Shown here: piece after piece, positions 26,944-35,307 of the stretch | Position numbering within the stretch: position 1 is the first letter of the stretch | Layout: each line of letters opens with the position of its first letter | Assembly: GCF_009870755.1 (NCBI RefSeq) | Contig: NZ_WLZU01000004.1 | Coordinates: 34,262-98,261, forward strand | DNA from: Streptococcus halichoeri | GTDB taxonomy: Bacteria > Bacillota > Bacilli > Lactobacillales > Streptococcaceae | Direction of reading: 5' to 3' | DNA: 64,000 nt | Notes under the pieces: model-generated | Database searches by the model: none | What the model was told of the DNA's origin: nothing | What the model saw: the letters and a program-made list of their open reading frames with translations, nothing else | Program-made: the position numbers and the translations under genes

Positions 26944-28326
26944 ATGTTAAAAAAATTACTAGCGCCGCCAGAAAAACGGCCACGTTTATCTGAAGCCGAA
27001 ATCAAACGTAAGTATCCTCGGTATCGTATTCAAGTTCTCATTTCTATATTCATTGGATATATGGGATACTATTTCGTGCGCAATACAACTTCAATTCTAT
27101 CAGGCATTCTTAATATGTCTGCAACGGAAATCGGAATTATCACGTGTGCTAGTTATATTGCCTACGGTCTCTCTAAATTTATCTCAGGTTTAATCTCAGA
27201 TGAATCAAATTCTAAGGTCTTTTTGCCCATTGGCCTTTTCCTTACAGGTTTGGTCAATGTCTTGATTGGGGTTATTCCTTCTGTCATTACTAGTATCTGG
27301 CTTTTCACCATCATGTATCTGATTAATGGATGGTTACAAGGTATGGGCTACCCGCCTGGAGCACGTACGCTAGTTTACTGGTACGATAATAAAGAGAGGA
27401 TCAAATTTGCGACCATCTGGAACTTATCCCATAATGTTGGGGGAGCGATCGCACCAATCTTAACTGGTATTGGTTTAGCACTTGCTGGAAACAACGCTCT
27501 TGACCAAGCCCGTGCAGCCTACTGGTTCCCAGGTGCTATTGCCTGTCTCTTAGCAGTTGTCGTTTATTTTCTTCAAGAAGATACACCCGAATCTGTTGGT
27601 CTACCTCCAATTGAAGAATACCACAATCAATACCCTAATGACGAAGCCACTGAATCTTCCCAAGCAACCACTGAAGATTTAAGCATGGGTAAAATTATTA
27701 AAAACTATATTTTGCCCAATACTAAACTAATGTGGGCTTCCTTATATTCCATCTTTGTGTATATTCTACGCTATGGTATTGTTTCTTGGACACCTAAATT
27801 CCTAGCTACAAGTGTTGAACAAGGTGGTAAGGGAATTACTGCTACTGCGGGTATGGGCGGCTTCTCACTTTTTGAAATCGGTGGTATCATCGGAATGTTA
27901 ACAGCAGGCTATCTGTCAGCTAAGCTATTTAAAAATTCTAAACCATTGACTAACGTTGCCTTTTTAATTATTGCCATCTTATTACTAATTGCTTATTGGT
28001 TTGTTCCAGCAGGTCCACAATACATGATGTTAGACTTTATCATTTTAATCGGTCTAGGTGCCGCAATCTATGGCCCTGTCATGATGGTTGGTTTATATGC
28101 AATGGAGCTGGTGCCTAAAGTAGCAGCCGGCGCCGCTTCAGGTCTCACTGGTACCTTTAGTTATGTTGGAGGGGCAACTATTGCAACCTTAGCCATTGGT
28201 ATTATCATTGATAACTTTGGTTGGGGCGTTGCCTTTGTCATCTTTGGCATTTCTGGAGTTGCTGCCATTATCTGTACTCTGCTCTCTCGTGATAAGAGTT
28301 TGGAATACTGGGAAGAAAAGGGCTAA
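26944..28326 (+). CDS. Organophosphate:phosphate antiporter, UhpT/GlpT family (MFS)
   Basis: 460 residues with 12 transmembrane segments in two six-helix halves, a central cytoplasmic loop at about 210-250, and the N-terminal GYMGYYFVRN signature of organophosphate antiporters (about 38-47). GWLQGMGYPPGARTLVYWY (about 135-153) matches hexose-phosphate rather than glycerol-phosphate carriers, so UhpT-like import of sugar phosphates in exchange for phosphate is most likely (inference). No uhpABC-like sensor genes lie beside it. Ribosome binding site GAAAGGTTAACTTT; terminator at 28364-28397. Confidence 0.85.
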   Translation: MLKKLLAPPEKRPRLSEAEIKRKYPRYRIQVLISIFIGYMGYYFVRNTTSILSGILNMSATEIGIITCASYIAYGLSKFISGLISDESNSKVFLPIGLFLTGLVNVLIGVIPSVITSIWLFTIMYLINGWLQGMGYPPGARTLVYWYDNKERIKFATIWNLSHNVGGAIAPILTGIGLALAGNNALDQARAAYWFPGAIACLLAVVVYFLQEDTPESVGLPPIEEYHNQYPNDEATESSQATTEDLSMGKIIKNYILPNTKLMWASLYSIFVYILRYGIVSWTPKFLATSVEQGGKGITATAGMGGFSLFEIGGIIGMLTAGYLSAKLFKNSKPLTNVAFLIIAILLLIAYWFVPAGPQYMMLDFIILIGLGAAIYGPVMMVGLYAMELVPKVAAGAASGLTGTFSYVGGATIATLAIGIIIDNFGWGVAFVIFGISGVAAIICTLLSRDKSLEYWEEKG

Positions 28327-28363
28327 CAACAGATAAGTTAAAGGCTTAACAAGCCAGCTAGCT

Positions 28364-28397
28364 AGAGGAGGAGAAAACTAATCTCCTCCTCTTTTAA
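28364..28397 (+). terminator. Terminator of the UhpT-like gene
   Basis: AGAGGAGGAGA/TCTCCTCCTCT, an 11-bp stem, followed by TTTTAAC. Confidence 0.88.
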
Positions 28398-28750
28398 CGT
28401 GTCAAAAATGAGTCTGTTACTGTTTACCCTACTTCTTATCAAACAAAACAGTTAAATGAACAAAAGACTCAAAAGATTCTTCATAAGTCATCAAAAAACC
28501 GGAGACTTAACTATTTAGGACGCCGGTTCTTTTTATTGTGGCTCTCTAATCGTAGACATGAGTACCTCATTATTTAGCATTTAGCTACTGCCTAAAAGTA
28601 ATGCAAATTAACTTTGCTCTTAAGCTCATTGTTTGGCCTCTCCATTACAGCTAACTTGGTGCCTTTATTAACTTTTAGCATTGCCACTCCGGATAGGTTA
28701 AGGCATGAACTTCTATTTCCCTATCACCAATCTGATAGGATAAACGGTTG
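28398..28750. other. Decayed intergenic region
   Basis: No intact gene. A plus-strand terminator-like hairpin at 28496-28535 (AACCGG/CCGGTT plus TCTTTTT) has no gene in front of it. On the minus strand around 28680-28750, an open stretch reading IGDREIEVHALTYPEW could be the tail of another broken gene, fused next to the decarboxylase fragment. Confidence 0.45.
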
Positions 28751-29057
28751 ATAAAAAGGTTTCAGCATTTATATGCCCCTAAAAATGACCAGCACTGTGC
28801 CATGGTACCGAGGTTGTCCGCAGCCGACCAGATATTTCCTCTAAGACATCTTTTACCTTAGCAACAGTATGCTTAAATGAACTAGAGTTTCGCACTGAGG
28901 CAGTCATAAAAGGTTCATCTTGAGGCATATCATTTTGGTGCCACCCTAAATGCTCATCCACAAGTTGATTTAACATATTTTTATACAAATTACCATTCTC
29001 AGCTTTGTCACCTATAAAAAGGGCATGTACATTCATCTCATTATTGGTTACTATCAT
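28751..29057 (-). pseudogene. Tyrosine decarboxylase, N-terminal fragment
   Basis: The 92 codons from 29057 match the N-terminus of group II tyrosine decarboxylases of enterococci and lactobacilli: [33 protein letters not shown] and SVPWHSAG. After GHF the next codon is TAG where TGG (Trp) is expected; the frame then continues GHINAETFL before similarity ends at about 28751. Roughly 100 of about 620 residues remain, so this is a nonsense-mutated and truncated relic. The enzyme would make tyramine from tyrosine and confer acid resistance. No transporter or tyrosyl-tRNA synthetase partner remains. AAGGAG still precedes the start. Confidence 0.8.
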
Positions 29058-29224
29058 TCTCCTTCTTTCTTTGCTTAAAGCTTTTACTTCTTTCGTTGAA
29101 ATAAATTGTAAATAAAGAAATACCGCTGTTATCGCAAAAACAACGTGTGCGAAGTCAATTAACTGATAAAGTCGGGAAACAAGCCCATGCTAAATTTCTT
29201 CTTGCTCATATCATGCTTACATTA

Positions 29225-29233
29225 TGATATAAT
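29225..29233 (+). promoter_or_regulatory. Extended -10 promoter of the lipoprotein gene
   Basis: TGATATAAT with TATAAT at 29228-29233, 32 bases before the start codon. Confidence 0.55.
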
Positions 29234-29264
29234 AAAAAGAATCAATAATTTCTAAGGATCTGTC

Positions 29265-29885
29265 ATGACATTCAACAAATACATACAACTGGGCATGTTA
29301 TTTCTAGTGGGTTTTAGCTTAGCAGCCTGTGGCCATTCCCCTAAGCAAGTCGAAAATACCCCTCGTTCTTCAGAAAAAAAAGAAGCCCGACCTGCAGAAC
29401 AACAAGACAAGCGAGCAGCTTTTGAAAATATTAAGGTTGCCAGTGCCACTACCGAATTCAAAGGTGGTAGTTCATTAGCTGATTTAACCCAACTTTATGG
29501 ACAGCCTAGCAGTCATGAAACCAAGACTGCCGGGAATGCCAAGCTAGATGTTTATAGCTGGAAATTTGGTCAAGTGACTATCCAAGCTAACTTATTTGAG
29601 GACTCGACCATTGTCAAATCCATCGCTAATTTTTATTTTAATCGTGAAAAAACGATTGACCATGCAAAAGTCAGTCAACTCAAAAAAGGCATGACCTATG
29701 CTGAAGTTGTTAAGCGGTTGACCGAACCAGATGACTATACTCTAGCAAGTTCTAGTAATCACACCCAATTACAAGCAATTTGGGTTAGCGGGCTTAAGGC
29801 TAAAGAGGCTCAAGCACACCTTACTTTATTTTTTGAAAATGATCATTTAGTCGACATTTCAGAAATGGGCTTAAAAGACAGGTAA
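29265..29885 (+). CDS. Lipoprotein with DUF3862/BLIP-like domain
   Basis: 206 residues. A lipoprotein signal peptide ends with the lipobox LAAC (Cys near residue 22), followed by a charged, disordered linker rich in Lys, Glu and Gln (about 25-55). The mature part has two repeats of the SmpA/OmlA-like or BLIP-like fold, each with a short G-x-S or G-M-T turn motif (GGSSLADLTQLYGQPSS near 66-82 and KGMTYAEVVKRLTEPDD near 142-158), the layout of streptococcal DUF3862 lipoproteins. It is probably anchored outside the membrane; the function is unknown. Monocistronic. Confidence 0.75.
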   Translation: MTFNKYIQLGMLFLVGFSLAACGHSPKQVENTPRSSEKKEARPAEQQDKRAAFENIKVASATTEFKGGSSLADLTQLYGQPSSHETKTAGNAKLDVYSWKFGQVTIQANLFEDSTIVKSIANFYFNREKTIDHAKVSQLKKGMTYAEVVKRLTEPDDYTLASSSNHTQLQAIWVSGLKAKEAQAHLTLFFENDHLVDISEMGLKDR

Positions 29886-29908
29886 GCACGCGCACCTGTC
29901 AGCTTTTT
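29877..29908 (+). terminator. Terminator of the lipoprotein gene
   Basis: GACAGGT (overlapping the stop codon) pairs with ACCTGTC and is followed by AGCTTTTTT. Confidence 0.85.
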
Positions 29909-30101
29909 TGACCATTGTACCATTCTTTTTCTAACGTTTTTTGTCCAGACTCTTTCTGGTGTCTACATCCACTGACCAGATCAATACATTTCTACTGCGC
30001 TTAATTTAAGTGTATCATTATATTTCATGCAAAAACCCTTTCACCTGATTAAACCAGTAAAAGGGGAGCATAGTTTTTTGGACAAATTTTGGACAAGTAA
30101 C
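29909..30101. other. Region beside tRNA-Arg with integration-scar repeats
   Basis: Contains TTTTGGACAA twice in tandem (30076-30085 and 30087-30096) and an inverted copy (TTTTTTGTCCAGA near 29937). It lies on the 3' side of the tRNA, where integrative elements usually insert. No gene remains. Confidence 0.5.
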
Positions 30102-30129
30102 AAAAAAGCCTTATTTACCAGGCTTTTTT
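30102..30129. terminator. tRNA-Arg terminator, bidirectional
   Basis: AAAAAAGCCT/AGGCTTTTTT perfect 10-bp stem with an 8-base loop, 13 bases beyond the tRNA 3' end on the minus strand. Confidence 0.82.
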
Positions 30130-30142
30130 ATCTACTTTCTAT

Positions 30143-30213
30143 CCACCTTGAGGGAATCGAACCCCCATCTCAAGAACCGGAATCTTACGTGATATCCATT
30201 ACACTAAAGGTGG
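30143..30213 (-). tRNA. tRNA-Arg (anticodon CCG)
   Basis: 71 bases. Acceptor stem CCACCTT/AAGGTGG, anticodon loop TTCCGGT giving anticodon CCG, T-arm with GGTTCGATTCC. The CCA end is not encoded. Confidence 0.93.
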
Positions 30214-30224
30214 GCTACCCTTCT

Positions 30225-30253
30225 AATATACCATAAAAAGGATAGGTTGACAA
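30225..30253 (-). promoter_or_regulatory. tRNA-Arg promoter
   Basis: Minus strand TTGTCA (30248-30253), 17-base spacer, TATATT (30225-30230), 11 bases before the mature 5' end. Confidence 0.7.
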
Positions 30254-30435
30254 TGAAAAAAAGAAGAATCCGCACGTAGGCAGAAAGAAAAAGCAGGTAA
30301 TAAGGTGGTAATGACATGCCTTTTCACAAATATGTCCCTAGATTTGCATTTTGGGATCTCTTTTCTCACCTCTGCGGCCACTATCACTATAGACCACCAT
30401 TTGTTTTTTCCAGAAACACTTAGGAAAATACTGGT

Positions 30436-31323
30436 TTACTGGTGCGTATTTAAAAAATGCTTTACGGCACCGACACGACCGGCTTCATTGCCTAGGGATG
30501 CTGCAATAATGTGCCTTGGTAAAAAGCGTGCATTCTTTACTTTTTGAGCTAAGGAAGCGCGTATTTTTGATAATAGCAAAGCTGATTCAGAAAAAATCCC
30601 TCCTCCGATAATAATGACTTCTGGATTCAGGAGATAAGAAATGGTCAAAATGCCTTCTGTAAAATGGTCAATAAAGGTAGCTAAGGTTTCTTGTGCAATC
30701 GGATTGTCTGCTTTTATATCTGCAAAAAACTCAGGACCAGTAGGGTCAGCGATTCCACTTTTTTCCTTATACAACTCCATCAAGGCTTTTGCTGAGGCAA
30801 GATTTTGCCAATCTTGACCCTTAACCGGTAAATAACCCACTTCACCCGCTGTAAACTGATGACCATTTAGAATCTGATTGTTGATAATAACACTCCCGCC
30901 GATACCAGTGCCCACTGTAAGCATAACAAGATTTGATAAGCCTCTGGCATTGCCAAGCCAGGCTTCGCCTAAAGCAGCACAGTTCACGTCATTTTCGACT
31001 GCAACGGGCAATTGAAATCGCTCTAGGATTGTTTGCTTAAAATTTGTACCACAATAGCCAGGAATCGTATAACCGGCATAAACGACTTCTCCCGTTTGAC
31101 TATTCACAACTCCAGCTGTAGCAATTCCCACACCATAAATCGTGTTATCTTGGTTATATTCCTCAATTAAACAACAAACCTGCTCTAAAATATGATTAGA
31201 CTGACGTTCATAGTCAATGGAAGTGCTAACTTCTTTGTAGTGTTTTAAACTGCGTCCTTCTAAATCATAGAGATCAGCCTTTATTGTTGTCCCACCAATA
31301 TCAATTCCAATAATTTTTTTCAT
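30436..31323 (-). CDS. nanK: ROK family kinase, probable N-acetylmannosamine kinase
   Basis: 295 residues. ROK features: ATP-binding GIDIGGTTIKADLYD (residues 5-19), ENDVNCAALGE (about 107-117), VTVGTGIGGSVIINNQ (about 128-143), and the C-terminal EVIIIGGGIF. The zinc-binding HQFTAGEVGYL region is present, but the usual CxCGxxGC cysteine cluster after it is absent, as in several streptococcal ROK kinases. Context makes ManNAc-6-phosphorylation the best guess. The start is ATG at 31323, following AAAGGGAGAGAG; the longer frame lacks support. It is the last gene of the nan operon, separated from the oxidoreductase by 295 bp that contain a terminator, so it may have its own promoter. Confidence 0.82.
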   Translation of the reverse strand: MKKIIGIDIGGTTIKADLYDLEGRSLKHYKEVSTSIDYERQSNHILEQVCCLIEEYNQDNTIYGVGIATAGVVNSQTGEVVYAGYTIPGYCGTNFKQTILERFQLPVAVENDVNCAALGEAWLGNARGLSNLVMLTVGTGIGGSVIINNQILNGHQFTAGEVGYLPVKGQDWQNLASAKALMELYKEKSGIADPTGPEFFADIKADNPIAQETLATFIDHFTEGILTISYLLNPEVIIIGGGIFSESALLLSKIRASLAQKVKNARFLPRHIIAASLGNEAGRVGAVKHFLNTHQ

Positions 31324-31511
31324 CGTTTTTCTCTCTCCCTTTACAACTTCTCCCTTTTTGTTAGTACTGACATCTGAGCACAAATTTCAAAAGCTCCGCC
31401 CTCTGCTATAGCGTGTGGCTGATTGGTAAACACGAAAAGACATCCTATCAATTCTCTCAAGCTCAGCCATTTACCTACAACATTACCATTAGCAATACCT
31501 CATTAAAAACA

Positions 31512-31541
31512 GGATTTGGGAATGCCTTCACTCCCAAATCC
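31512..31541. terminator. Terminator between oxidoreductase and kinase genes
   Basis: GGATTTGGGA/TCCCAAATCC, a 10-bp stem with T-rich flanks on both sides. On the minus strand TGTTTTTAATG follows. It separates nanK from the rest of the operon, or attenuates its expression. The surrounding 31324-31618 holds no gene. Confidence 0.75.
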
Positions 31542-31618
31542 TTATCTTTTTTGTACTGAGGCTTATTCACTACTACACACTTAAGTATTAGCCTAGCTTT
31601 TCCCTTTAGATTAGGCAT

Positions 31619-32728
31619 TTAGCCATTAGTAATTTCAGAGAGAAATACCTTGCGATCTTCTGTGACAGATAAGGTGCAAGCATCAGCTGTAGCAATGGAT
31701 TCCAAGGCAGCAACGCCATTCAACAGTTTAGCATATTCATCTGTGATCTCACCGCCCTTAAGAATATGATGCAAGTAAGCCATTTCTTTATCAATACATG
31801 TTTGCAGCCACAATGGCGACCGCACACCCGGCTTACCATAGGCAATAGCACCATCCATCCCTCTTCCAGTGTAAATAGCTGTTCGATCATCATCTTCTGC
31901 TTGGCTTTCATGGATTAAGAAATGGGATTCGCCTTCTCCTTTAACACGGAGGGTTCCGCCGGTATGATATAAATCAAGCTTAATGGCCCCTTTTGTGCCT
32001 TCAATCAGAACATAGTGTTCTCCCCAACGAAAGGCATTGCCGTATTCTAGTAGAGCATAACGATCATCAGAATATTCTAGGTTAATAAGGAGCATGTCAT
32101 CTTCATCGCCAAAATGCTCGCCCTTATGATACACATTCCCACCTACCATTGTTGCTTTTTCGGGTAAGCCGCCCATAATAAATTGAATACAATCAAGCTC
32201 GTGAATGTGGTGATACAAGTGTCCGCCTGATTGGGAACGTTGCTTTTTCCAAGAAACGGTTGCTTGTTGTTCCTCCCAGCCGGTGCGTGTAGCATGGCAA
32301 TAAAGCACCTTACCAATTTTTCCTTGTGTAATCAACTCCTTAGCATGATGAACTCCATTAAAGAAATTCATAATGTGCCCTGCCATAAAGATAACCTGAT
32401 GCTCTTTGCAAGCAGTAACCATGGCTTTACAATCCTCATAGTTCAAAGCAATTGGTTTTTCACAAAAAACATGTTTGCCATGCTCAGCTGCTTTGACAAC
32501 AGGTTCACGATGCAAATAGCTCGGCGAAGCTACAATGACACAATCAACATCAGCGCGTTCGACCAATGCATCCAGGCTCAAGCAAACAGCTGCGCCTAAT
32601 TCTTCAGCTATTTCTTGGCCATGATTGGGATCAAAAATCGCTACAACTTTTGCATCTGCAATGTTATTTAGTGAGCGAGCTAAATCAGCACCGAAATAGC
32701 CTACTCCGACAATTCCATAATTAATCAT
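31619..32728 (-). CDS. Gfo/Idh/MocA family oxidoreductase, probable anhydro-sialic acid oxidoreductase
   Basis: 369 residues. The N-terminal Rossmann domain has GVGYFGADLARSL (about 7-19), and the CEKPIALN motif near 93-100 holds the family lysine. The C-terminal alpha/beta domain contains HHIHELDCIQF near 175. Relatives linked to trans-sialidases (NanOx, E. coli YjhC) use NAD to convert 2,7-anhydro-Neu5Ac or Neu5Ac2en back to Neu5Ac. Placement 27 bp after the NanB/NanC-type sialidase makes that function likely here (inference). Start preceded by GCAAAGGAGTATT. Confidence 0.83.
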   Translation of the reverse strand: MINYGIVGVGYFGADLARSLNNIADAKVVAIFDPNHGQEIAEELGAAVCLSLDALVERADVDCVIVASPSYLHREPVVKAAEHGKHVFCEKPIALNYEDCKAMVTACKEHQVIFMAGHIMNFFNGVHHAKELITQGKIGKVLYCHATRTGWEEQQATVSWKKQRSQSGGHLYHHIHELDCIQFIMGGLPEKATMVGGNVYHKGEHFGDEDDMLLINLEYSDDRYALLEYGNAFRWGEHYVLIEGTKGAIKLDLYHTGGTLRVKGEGESHFLIHESQAEDDDRTAIYTGRGMDGAIAYGKPGVRSPLWLQTCIDKEMAYLHHILKGGEITDEYAKLLNGVAALESIATADACTLSVTEDRKVFLSEITNG

Positions 32729-32755
32729 AATACTCCTTTGCTTGCTTTTTATGAC

Positions 32756-34828
32756 CTATTGATGCGTCTTAAGGTCATCGATGGTCAAACTGACATAGGG
32801 AACCACATTTTTCATGTGAAGCTCATTGCGTGACCAGGAATCAAACTTTTCAAACATAAGGCCAATGTCATGGTTGGGTAATTCTGTTAAACTTGAGTAA
32901 GAAAAACCATATTGTGCAAAATCAATGTCGTGATGATACCGCCATTCAATGCTATGATCATCATTGATTAAACCAATCGACACTTGTCCATGCCTTCTTC
33001 CGTTTGGAGAATTAGGCGTACTTAAAATCAGAGCCTTCTTGCCATCAATTTTTTGACTATAATTTATAATCGACAGTTCAGTGCCGTACTTAGGATTAGT
33101 GACAAAATCCAGGTACTGCGGGGCTCCCCAGGTATTACCAGAATCCTTACTAGTGAGATAAGCAATCTTGCCGTTGTTGGTACGCATATAGGCCTGAAGC
33201 ACACCGGGACTTAATTCCACCACCTGCGCTTCGGCAGACCAGTTATCCGGTAGCGGCACAGTCTTAGCTTGCCAGCTCGCCCCATTATCATCACTGTAGA
33301 TAACGACTGATTCTTTACCTGTATAAGCCGTAAGGAGGATTCGTCCCGTCTTAGAATCAACGATACCACGACCTGGACTCAGATAAGGTGCATTTCTTTT
33401 TAATCCCATAAGCGGTGAAAGGAGACTAGGATGGGACCAGGTTTTTCCCGAATCATCACTGGTAGCATAAGCGATGTAGTTTGTTGGAACGACAGTAAAC
33501 AAGGAATCTTTATAGAAAACTGTCATATTTACCTGTTTGCCGTTGCGGTACTCCGACTTTTTATTGTTGTCAAAAGCGACCGAGTATTGTTCCACGGTTA
33601 AAGTCTTTCCATTTTCCATTAGAGAAAAATCCTTAGCAAGACTATAGGCAGTTGGCTGGTTTGTCCGATCATCAAAAATCCGCCCCTGCTCGCGGACAGT
33701 GTAATCATAGCCTGACTCACCCCTTTTTTTCAATTTGAGGTAAACTTTGCCATTAATGTCTTTATAGCCAGAATCGTCTCGCTGTGCTTCACGAAAACTA
33801 ACGCCCGCAGGCATGACATCAGCAAACAGGACTACTTGATGATTGGGTTTTTCTACCATAACAGAATCAATGTAAGTGGCACCGCCACTAATTTGTAGAT
33901 CGCGCAAGCCAGGCTCACGCGGCCACTCCAAGGGAGCATTAGCAAAGTCATCAAATGCAAGTGCTAATTGGGGCTTTTGCCATGTCGCTCCATTATCATC
34001 ACTGTAACTAGTCGCAATATTGATTTTATTTAAAAAATCATGGGTTCCACCATATCGGGCATCAATACTTGAGAGGATGCGACCATTGCTTAGAGTGTAG
34101 AGCACAGGAATCCTGAAGTAATTGGAACCTGTGGTATCATTTGCAGTGTAAATAAGATGGTCTGTGATCTGATTTGTTGTTATGTTTTCTAGGCTAGTCG
34201 CATCAAGTGCCTGATCATAAACTTTAGCACTTTCAATAGTCCCTTTAAAACCATAAGCCATCTTTTGGGCACGTTTAACCCCACCTAGGACAAAAGCACT
34301 AAGTCCTTGTATGTTTTTTGGCCCCAAATAATGTGCAACCTTGGTTTCTACTAGTTTTGTCCCATTTGCATATAGAGTATAAGTGCTATGCGTGGAATCC
34401 CCGACCAGTGCCACATCATTTGTGACCGGCTTATGCTTAAACCGTCCCCAGACAGCAGCTGGACGAGCCACTAAATGATTAGTCTGAGTAGAGGTATCAC
34501 GGGCTTCCATACCCAATTCCCCATTTTCTCGGATAAAAAGATCAATGTAGCTATTTTGGTTACCAGGTGCTGGATTAGACATGCCAAATAAGGCTTGATC
34601 CCCTTTATTTTCTGTTTGAGAATAGGAAATGATAAGAGTAAAATCATTTCCTTTGAGCTTATCACCGATTTGCTCGCTAAATTCTGCTGCTTGACCATTC
34701 AAGGTCAGCTGAGATGCTTCAAAAATAGGTACTAGGGAAGCTTTGGATGCGGCTGAAATAACATTCGTCAAAGTAAAGGCCAATAAGCTTGCAACCAGGC
34801 AACCGATCAAAGATTTGTTAAGCTTCAT
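32756..34828 (-). CDS. Secreted sialidase, NanB/NanC type (GH33 with CBM40)
   Basis: 690 residues. A Sec signal peptide (about 1-27, cut after VISAAS) is followed by a CBM40-like lectin domain (about 35-215) and a six-bladed sialidase domain. Visible catalytic features: the YFRIP arginine motif near 237, SSIDARYGGTHD with the acid/base Asp near 255-265, EWPREPG insertion near 300, four Asp boxes (SDDNGATW, SDDSGKTW, SDDNGASW, SKDSGNTW), EAQVVELSPG with the Glu, and the nucleophilic Tyr region YGFSYSSLTELP. It resembles pneumococcal NanB and NanC very closely over its whole length. NanB makes 2,7-anhydro-Neu5Ac, NanC makes Neu5Ac2en; I cannot tell which. There is no LPXTG anchor, so it is released. 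Overlaps the previous gene by 11 bp. Confidence 0.93.
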   Translation of the reverse strand: MKLNKSLIGCLVASLLAFTLTNVISAASKASLVPIFEASQLTLNGQAAEFSEQIGDKLKGNDFTLIISYSQTENKGDQALFGMSNPAPGNQNSYIDLFIRENGELGMEARDTSTQTNHLVARPAAVWGRFKHKPVTNDVALVGDSTHSTYTLYANGTKLVETKVAHYLGPKNIQGLSAFVLGGVKRAQKMAYGFKGTIESAKVYDQALDATSLENITTNQITDHLIYTANDTTGSNYFRIPVLYTLSNGRILSSIDARYGGTHDFLNKINIATSYSDDNGATWQKPQLALAFDDFANAPLEWPREPGLRDLQISGGATYIDSVMVEKPNHQVVLFADVMPAGVSFREAQRDDSGYKDINGKVYLKLKKRGESGYDYTVREQGRIFDDRTNQPTAYSLAKDFSLMENGKTLTVEQYSVAFDNNKKSEYRNGKQVNMTVFYKDSLFTVVPTNYIAYATSDDSGKTWSHPSLLSPLMGLKRNAPYLSPGRGIVDSKTGRILLTAYTGKESVVIYSDDNGASWQAKTVPLPDNWSAEAQVVELSPGVLQAYMRTNNGKIAYLTSKDSGNTWGAPQYLDFVTNPKYGTELSIINYSQKIDGKKALILSTPNSPNGRRHGQVSIGLINDDHSIEWRYHHDIDFAQYGFSYSSLTELPNHDIGLMFEKFDSWSRNELHMKNVVPYVSLTIDDLKTHQ

Positions 34829-35288
34829 GGTTTACCTCTTGGTTCAATACTTTAATAACTAATTTCTTAACAGGTTGATCATTGATGCGGATTTTTGGTT
34901 GATGAAAATCTGCTGCAAATGCTACCAATAAATTGCTGGTTGTCAATTCAAGCAGCTGGTACTGTTCGCTTTCATACAAGGCAAAATCTTGCGCGTCATC
35001 AAATGCTACTTTCAGTTGTGAGCTGGCTGGGGCAGCCACTGCTATTTTCTCCGTATTTGTCAACACCAGATGAATGTCTAAGTATTGCTTATGGGTTTCA
35101 AACACTTGACCTGCAGTGCCATCTGCGACATAAGTCATACAATTCGCAAAAACGTTCGCACCATCAATGTCGATTTTACCATCTTCTAAGGTGGTCAAAT
35201 CTGTTTTAGTAAGAAAATCCCAGACAGTTGCAAAGTGGGGATTTAGTGGAATGTAGGTTTTAAAGTCGGATCGTTCTGCAATAATCAT
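34818..35288 (-). CDS. YhcH/YjgK/YiaL family protein, probable sialic acid anomerase NanQ
   Basis: 156 residues. The cupin-like fold is marked by GKIDIDGANVFANCMTY (about 36-52), FETHKQYLDIHLVLTN (about 62-77, with metal-ligand His and Glu/Asp residues) and VAFAADFHQPKIRIN (about 130-144). YhcH/NanQ speeds interconversion of Neu5Ac anomers so that the lyase can use it; this fits its place between the symporter and sialidase. Its stop codon lies inside the start of the sialidase gene. Confidence 0.85.
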   Translation of the reverse strand: MIIAERSDFKTYIPLNPHFATVWDFLTKTDLTTLEDGKIDIDGANVFANCMTYVADGTAGQVFETHKQYLDIHLVLTNTEKIAVAAPASSQLKVAFDDAQDFALYESEQYQLLELTTSNLLVAFAADFHQPKIRINDQPVKKLVIKVLNQEVNHEA

Positions 35289-35307
35289 AAGATTGCCCTC
35301 TTTTCTA

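Noticed and set aside
30305..30547. 80-codon plus-strand frame overlapping nanK end
   Set aside because: Antisense to nanK for half its length and without a ribosome binding site.
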